From assembly GCA_008694505.1 (NCBI GenBank), contig VZDJ01004378.1:2365758-2429757 (forward strand): DNA of 64,000 nucleotides. The letters run 5' to 3'. Positions 58,331-64,000 of the stretch are shown here, in pieces. The notes under the pieces are model-generated. The model had not been told where the DNA came from, searched no databases, and saw only the letters and a list, made by a program, of their open reading frames with translations. This DNA is from Cyanoderma ruficeps. Its lineage: Eukaryota; Chordata; Aves; Passeriformes; Timaliidae. The first letter of the stretch is position 1. Every line of letters begins with the position of its first letter. Made by a program: the position numbers and the translations under genes.

Positions 58331-61300
58331 ACTTAAATGAAGACAGACTGTGATTAAAGAAAAAGGCAGTTGTGACTCTTTTTTTTGGTATAAACTAATT
58401 CTTTTAAAGTTAAAATCGGAGTTGTACCAACAACAACTGTGTTTACCTTACAGCATTGGCCCATTCTAACTTTTGTTTTTCATGGGGAGATGGGAGGCAT
58501 TAGAAACTACTTTTTTTACTTCTCATTTCCGGGTGCGGATGGTTAAGGAGGAGTTGAGCATTTATGGCATTTTTTTTAATACATTTTTTCAAGAAAGAGT
58601 ACTTCTGATGTGTGATGTGTGTTTTTTGCCATTTCCAATTGCAGTGGAACATTTTTCTCCATCTTTTGTCACTTGTCTTGGGTGTGTTCTCATGTCATCT
58701 CATGACATGAACGGACTTGCCTGGACTATGGGAAGGAAAGATGTGTAGTTCTGTTACTCTGTGGAGTTTTTTTGCTACCAGCTATGTCATGATTCCCAGC
58801 TTTCCTTTATCCTTCATTTCACTTTTGACTGCTCTTTGCTTTTCCTCTTCATTCTCTTTTGTTTGTTCTCTTTTGCACCTGTCTTCCCTGCAGGAGGACA
58901 TTTGGTGTGTGGGGAGGTGAGGAGGCCTGTTACCAGTCAAAATACCTTGTATTTTTCCACTCCTTTCCTTCTTTCACACTTCCTGCTCCACTTCTGACAA
59001 CAGTGAAGCTTCCCAGGGTGAAAGTCTCCCTCCTTGCTCTCATGGTGGGGACAGCACTAAGGGCAGTCATCTTTCCATCCGTGTTGGGACTGTGCATCAG
59101 ACAGTCTTTTTTTATATTATTTTTATATTAGGATTGTTTTTTTAGTTTCAAACAAGGCAAAGTTTATTTGAATAAAAACTAAAATATTAAGTTTCTAAAT
59201 AGAGCAAACTTAGAACTCTTAAGAAAGGCTAACAGGAATTTAAAAAATCCCAATAATTTCTGTTCTTTTGGGTGAGTCCTTGCTTTAGCTGATTCAGTAA
59301 CTTCCTGAGTTACAGCAAACTGTATCCAGGCTCCTCATGCCTGGGAAGTTCTTTTTTGTTCTTCCCTGAGGTAGCAGGCTCCTTGGTGCTCCTTGCCATG
59401 TTCTCTTTCCATGCAATGATTTCATTGCTTCATCTGTTGCCTTAAGCATCCCATAATCACAAGAAGCAACTCTCCAAAGATGTTCTCAAATTCTGGCTGA
59501 TACTGTGTTTTCAAAAGAAAGTAACAAGAACTTAGAAGCAGTTAAGTAGAAAAGAATCTGTCCCACAGCATTTGAGCAAGAGGGATTGTCTTGAGCATTG
59601 GTGAGTGCGTGGGGAAAGACTAGATGAGCAGGACATATGTGGTTACAGTTGTTTTGTTAGAAGGAAACTCCTGATAAAATAAGATAAATGTAAAGCAGGA
59701 TTCTGAATATCATTACTCATCTGGGATTTTGGTAGAGGAACTTCACAGTTTAATCAGAATATAATTTTATTTAAATGTCCCTAGTGACTATGATGTCATT
59801 ATTTATTTATGCCAGTGCCCACACTTAGCTGACCACTTTCCATACATTCAGGAAAAGACAGTCCCTGACCTGAGAAATTGAAGTCTAAGGCTGGAGAGAG
59901 GTGAATATATACTGATTAGCTATATTTGTTGAATTCCTAATGAATCAGGAAGATGATTGCTTATCTGATACTAATGGAAAAAAATGCTTATGATTGATCT
60001 ATATGATCTAAGAAGAGGGGTTTTTACCCAGATTAAGAACGATTTTTTTAATACTGTAATACAGTTTCACAATTTGATCTGTATTTACTAATAGGTCTGC
60101 TTTCCTGAAAAATTTGCTATGCAAAGAATAGCAATGTGTGAAAATGTGTATCTTGATATGAAGCTCTAAGTAAAACCATTATTGCTATGGATTTAAGAGG
60201 AACAATTTATCAGGCAGGTGTGATACTTAAAAAAGCTAAGGTTGCAGTTACACTTGCAGAAAGACTGACTGGGCAGGAAGGAAAAGTAAGGTGCTGGTGA
60301 TCTGTATGGGTGATCTTTCTTGTGATGTCAAGTGTTCAGTGTTTTGAGAGCAGGGTGTATTTTGATTCTCTTTCCCTTTTAGTACTTCAGGTTTTAGCTT
60401 TTCCTCTGCTCCCTCAGAGACAATACGGAGTTGTGAACTGAAATAATTTTGGCCACGAGGTCCTGTTCAGACAGGCTTCCCTGTAATCTGATTTATTACC
60501 ATTAAAAAATCTGCTAAAATCTTTTTTTCTTTTTTAGCACTTGCATAGAAAGGTTAGGTGCTTTGCCTGTAGTATGGTAGGTGGTATGGCTGTGCTTGTT
60601 TCACAATATCTCCTGTGCACATCATCTCTTGTCTTCAGTGAGCGCTTCACACTGCAGACCATGACCCTTTTCCTCCCTGTCACACCCGTTGGGGAGCAAT
60701 GCTCATTCTTGCAAACATGTATTGGTTACAAAAGGCAGCTGCCTGACCACAGCAGTGACTTGAGTGCTGCCTTTTTTTCTTTTCCTGTGCTCATGGGCTT
60801 AAACCCAGGAGCCGTGAGAACCTCCCGCACTGTACGGGCTGCAGGACATCCCTGTAGAAATTCAGTATTGAATCCCATGTTTGTAACTGAGTTGCAAAAA
60901 CAAGGCCTCTAGGAAAGTATGTCATCTGAGAAGCTGCAAAAACTTACTGGTTTACAGTAATCCCAGTCTAGTTGTTCCAGTGGGTAATAAATGCTCCCTG
61001 AATTTTAATCAGAGTTCCTTTGGCTAGTGATTTTTATGTTAGGCTTTGTTGTGCTTCTGTTGGTCTAATAAGCTAAGAAAACATACAAACCCTTGTTTTC
61101 AAACTGTATTTTTAAGAAATGCAACTCTGGAACCTTATTGTGGTTTGTTTATAACATTTCTTGGCTTTCTATATTCCTAAATACTGACATTGGACTCAGG
61201 TTCTAATATCTTAATTACAATCTCAGCTGACAAGGTATGGATTTTCAGAAATTCTCTCTCCCAAAACAGAATAGAAAGAGAAGACATTGACAATTTCTAT

Positions 61301-64000
61301 AACTATAGGCTCAAAATTAATCTTACAGCAAACTTGAGACGTTTCATTACAGTTTGACTTTTAATAGGTTTTATTTTTAAAAATTTTAGTATGATGTGAT
61401 GTCACCAAAGATGCCAAAAGCATATTAAATTTAAAACCAAATCATGTATATTTAAAAAAACCAAGAGAAGTGTCATGAAAACATCTTCATCTTCTTTTCT
61501 AAAATCCTTTCTTATTTAAACTTCATCTCTGATAATGTTGAATTTTCTGATGAAGAATATCAGGAAAACATCCCAATTACCTCATATCAATTGGGCAGTG
61601 TACAATTGTCCTACTTGTAACAGATTCATTCTTATTTACACATCTGAAAATCATACTATCCCTCATAGTCACACAGTCACGTTATGAGGTTTTTTTTCAC
61701 TGGCCGTTTCCCTTCAATGAGAGTTCTTCTCTAAGTCATTGAGTTACAGGATAGTGCTCTTCCAGATCTGGATGTTTGACCCGTATTCTTTGTTTGAGGG
61801 AAACTAGCACTTAAGAACCAAAGCCTCTGTGGAACTGACCCATTCTTATGACTTCTGGCCTGCTGCTGGAGTTTGTACACTAGCTGCAGCGATTCTTTTG
61901 TGTTCAGTTCAACAATAAAGGTATTTCTTACAGTTGAGCCAAGAATAGAAACTCTGTGCAACACCACTTGATATATTTCTGTTTAGAAATGTATAAACTC
62001 AATTTTCAGTTGAAATCCACTTTATATTCAAGAATCTGCAAGTGGGTGATGAACTATATACTCATATGGAGTTTTTTCTTAGAACTCTACACTTGTTTTT
62101 AAACAGAAGGTCCTTCACCATGATGTAAAATATTTTGCCAAAGCCTGTTATGTCAGTATAATTTACTTTATCACCTAAAATTCTAATCTCTTGCAGTAAT
62201 GGTATTTGTGTGACAAAGCCTGTTTTATATAATTCTTACTGAATGACCTTAATTATGCCACCATACTCATGGCAAATGGCATCCCTATCAGCCTTCCATC
62301 ATTTTGTGAGCAATCAATACCAGTCTATCCCTTTAGGTCATCCCTTTTAACTTTCTTAATAACTAATTAGCTTTTGGCCATTTTTTTCTTCTTTCCACAT
62401 TATACCAATATTTCTTAAAAATCAATGTTAATCTTTTCCCCAACTTTCTTGTTTTTTGAATACACTCAAGGACAAGGCTCTTGTGAAATGCTGTCTGAAC
62501 TATTCACTGCTCTCAGATGCTGGGAGGCTGTTTGGGCTAAAGCTGAGTTACACTTGGACATACACAATGGGGAAAGGTGTTTCACATGAAACTTTATACT
62601 TGTTTGACTGTAATTTGGAGAAGCAGGTTAGACTGAAACCTCTGTAAAGTCTTAGAGTGGTCTTGGTGAGACCTTTCATGTTTGCCTCTCATGTTTGGTG
62701 GCACGTGATCAGCCGGACAGAAGGGTACAGCAGCATGAAAGGTGTGGAAAGTCCCTGAGCTTGGCCCCAAGCTGGGAAACAAGGAATGTCCTGTGTCTCA
62801 GCTCCCTCTGCCATGCCTGTTCTGTGGGACTTTGTGTACCTTGCAGGTAACAAACTTGCTGCTTCCTTTTCTGAAAAACAAAGGCTGGCATCTGTGCTTG
62901 TTTGTTATATATCAAATAGCTGAAAATTTTGTAAATAATTTTGCAAACAATTTTACAGTTTCAAAATTGTGTGTCTACCTCTTCAGTATGGTCAGGCTTC
63001 TGAGCTACAGCCCACTACCTCAGCTACAGTAGGAGAATAGGGAAAACATGCTGTCCCTAAATGTGTGTGCATGCTTGGAGAACCTGGCTGAGGAGTCTTT
63101 CATAACAAAGGCATGAAAACAGTAGGGAAGAGCAATTTGCTTTACATTGAGTTTTAATAAACTTTTTGATACTTTGCAGCCTTGAATTTGGTTTGACCCA
63201 CTGCAGCAAGGACCTTTGCTATGGTAAGTCAAGGTATGCTCACTGTCACTTACGATTTGAGATTAGTAAGAAGATGACACTAAAAAGACAAGTAGCTGAT
63301 GGCCCTAGTAGACTCAAGTATCAGAGTGGATATGTTAATATGTAAAAGCCAAACATGTACAGCACAAAGTCAGCACATGGCAAAAATGTACAATGATTTT
63401 CCAGTTTTCTTACTGTTTTTACGAGTAAAACATATAGAGGCTTCTTAATCTCCTCTGGCCTGAGGAACTGGACTTGTGACTTGTAAAATCTACAAACAAG
63501 AAAGTCTGTTAAGTCACAAATATCTGAATTGATCATAGCGTCATTTATTGCACATGACAGAAAGTATGACTGACCAGATAAAGATTGTATGCTATGCTTT
63601 GGACTATATAATGCTATGCTTTGGATTTCAGAATGTGCATAAAATGTTGGCTTTTACAATGCCCAGGATTTAAATGTTCAGATCTTCAAATGTCCAGTAT
63701 TCTTGAAGCACATGGGATTAAATTATTATTTTAGTAAACTGATCCCCTTGAAGATAACAGAGAAAAAAAAAAGCCTTAGGATAGTTGGCCAAGTTCCTAT
63801 TGATTTCCAGCTGACAAGTTGATATCATCATCTTCCTGCTTACATAATGCAGTCACTAAAAAATAATGTCTTGCTTTATGTTTTATGATTGAATTTGATT
63901 TCTCTGAGAGTCTGTTGTAGCAAATGTGTGCAATATCAGTTTTTGTGACATTAAAAAAATAAATCCAATTTTCTATGCATAAAATTGTATATAATTTCAT

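Larger units (their letters stand above)
52011..64000. other. Downstream gene-poor region
   Basis: AT-rich, with the old CR1 pieces at 55140-55450 and 57190-58330 and a small direct duplication (TATGCTATGCTTTGGA) at about 63589-63625. The human neighbour GRM8 might be expected further on, but no exon of it is recognisable. The open frames at 54199-54426 (-) and 60541-60912 (+) are unidentified. Confidence 0.55.

Noticed and set aside
60541..60912. 123-codon frame preceded by an acceptor-like TTTTTTAG
   Set aside because: The start is TTG, no domain or homologue is recognised, and there is no clear donor or partner exon.
52011..64000. Exons of GRM8, the human downstream neighbour
   Set aside because: I looked for its conserved N-terminal receptor text in the frames and found none. 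It may lie beyond the window.

Overview
The window reads as vertebrate nuclear DNA from a bird. It is AT-rich and intron-containing, and it is littered with CR1 LINE fragments, including the CR1 3' tail built on the ATTCTATGAT motif. It also carries several solo-LTR-like endogenous retrovirus remnants of types I recognise from avian genomes. Nothing is bacterial or operon-like; most open frames are chance or repeat-derived. A neoavian or passerine bird is my guess from the LTR types, not something the sequence proves.

One protein-coding gene can be supported fully: ZNF800, on the + strand. A CpG-island promoter lies at about 32.27-33.23 kb. A probable non-coding first exon ends at the donor at 32683/32684. 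Coding exons are 33292-33352, 35635-35730, 39115-39258 and 41445-43204. All junctions are GT/AG, reading phase is kept at every junction, and the joined frame gives 686 residues with seven zinc-finger motifs. The 3' UTR runs about 2.9-3.1 kb, to poly(A) signals at 46071 and 46234.

Layout: 1-32 kb is gene-poor upstream DNA. It holds CR1 pieces (1441-1890 +, 16.88-19.5 kb -, 19.86-20.18 kb +, 20.22-21.08 kb -, 25.74-26.59 kb -, 28.76-30.37 kb +) and LTR-like elements (2660-3450 +, 6614-7201 +, 14125-14785 +, 29303-30278 -, 31131-31572 -). The 29.3-30.3 kb LTR is nested inside a CR1. ZNF800 occupies 32.3-46.25 kb. From 46.3 to 64 kb there is again no recognisable gene, only a small LTR-like element (46966-47282 -), a short GC-rich patch with a CTCF-like motif (about 51.78-52.0 kb), and old CR1 pieces (55.14-55.45 kb and 57.2-58.33 kb). 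In human, ZNF800 lies between GRM8 and GCC1; neither is visible here.

The most interesting local points are at the ZNF800 5' end and coding sequence. There is a minimal start-stop uORF (ATG-TAG), an out-of-frame 47-codon ORF with an optimal Kozak context that crosses two splice junctions, and a six-unit KSTx tandem repeat in the coding exon that accounts for most of the extra length relative to human ZNF800. I did not find a clearly new multi-gene system.
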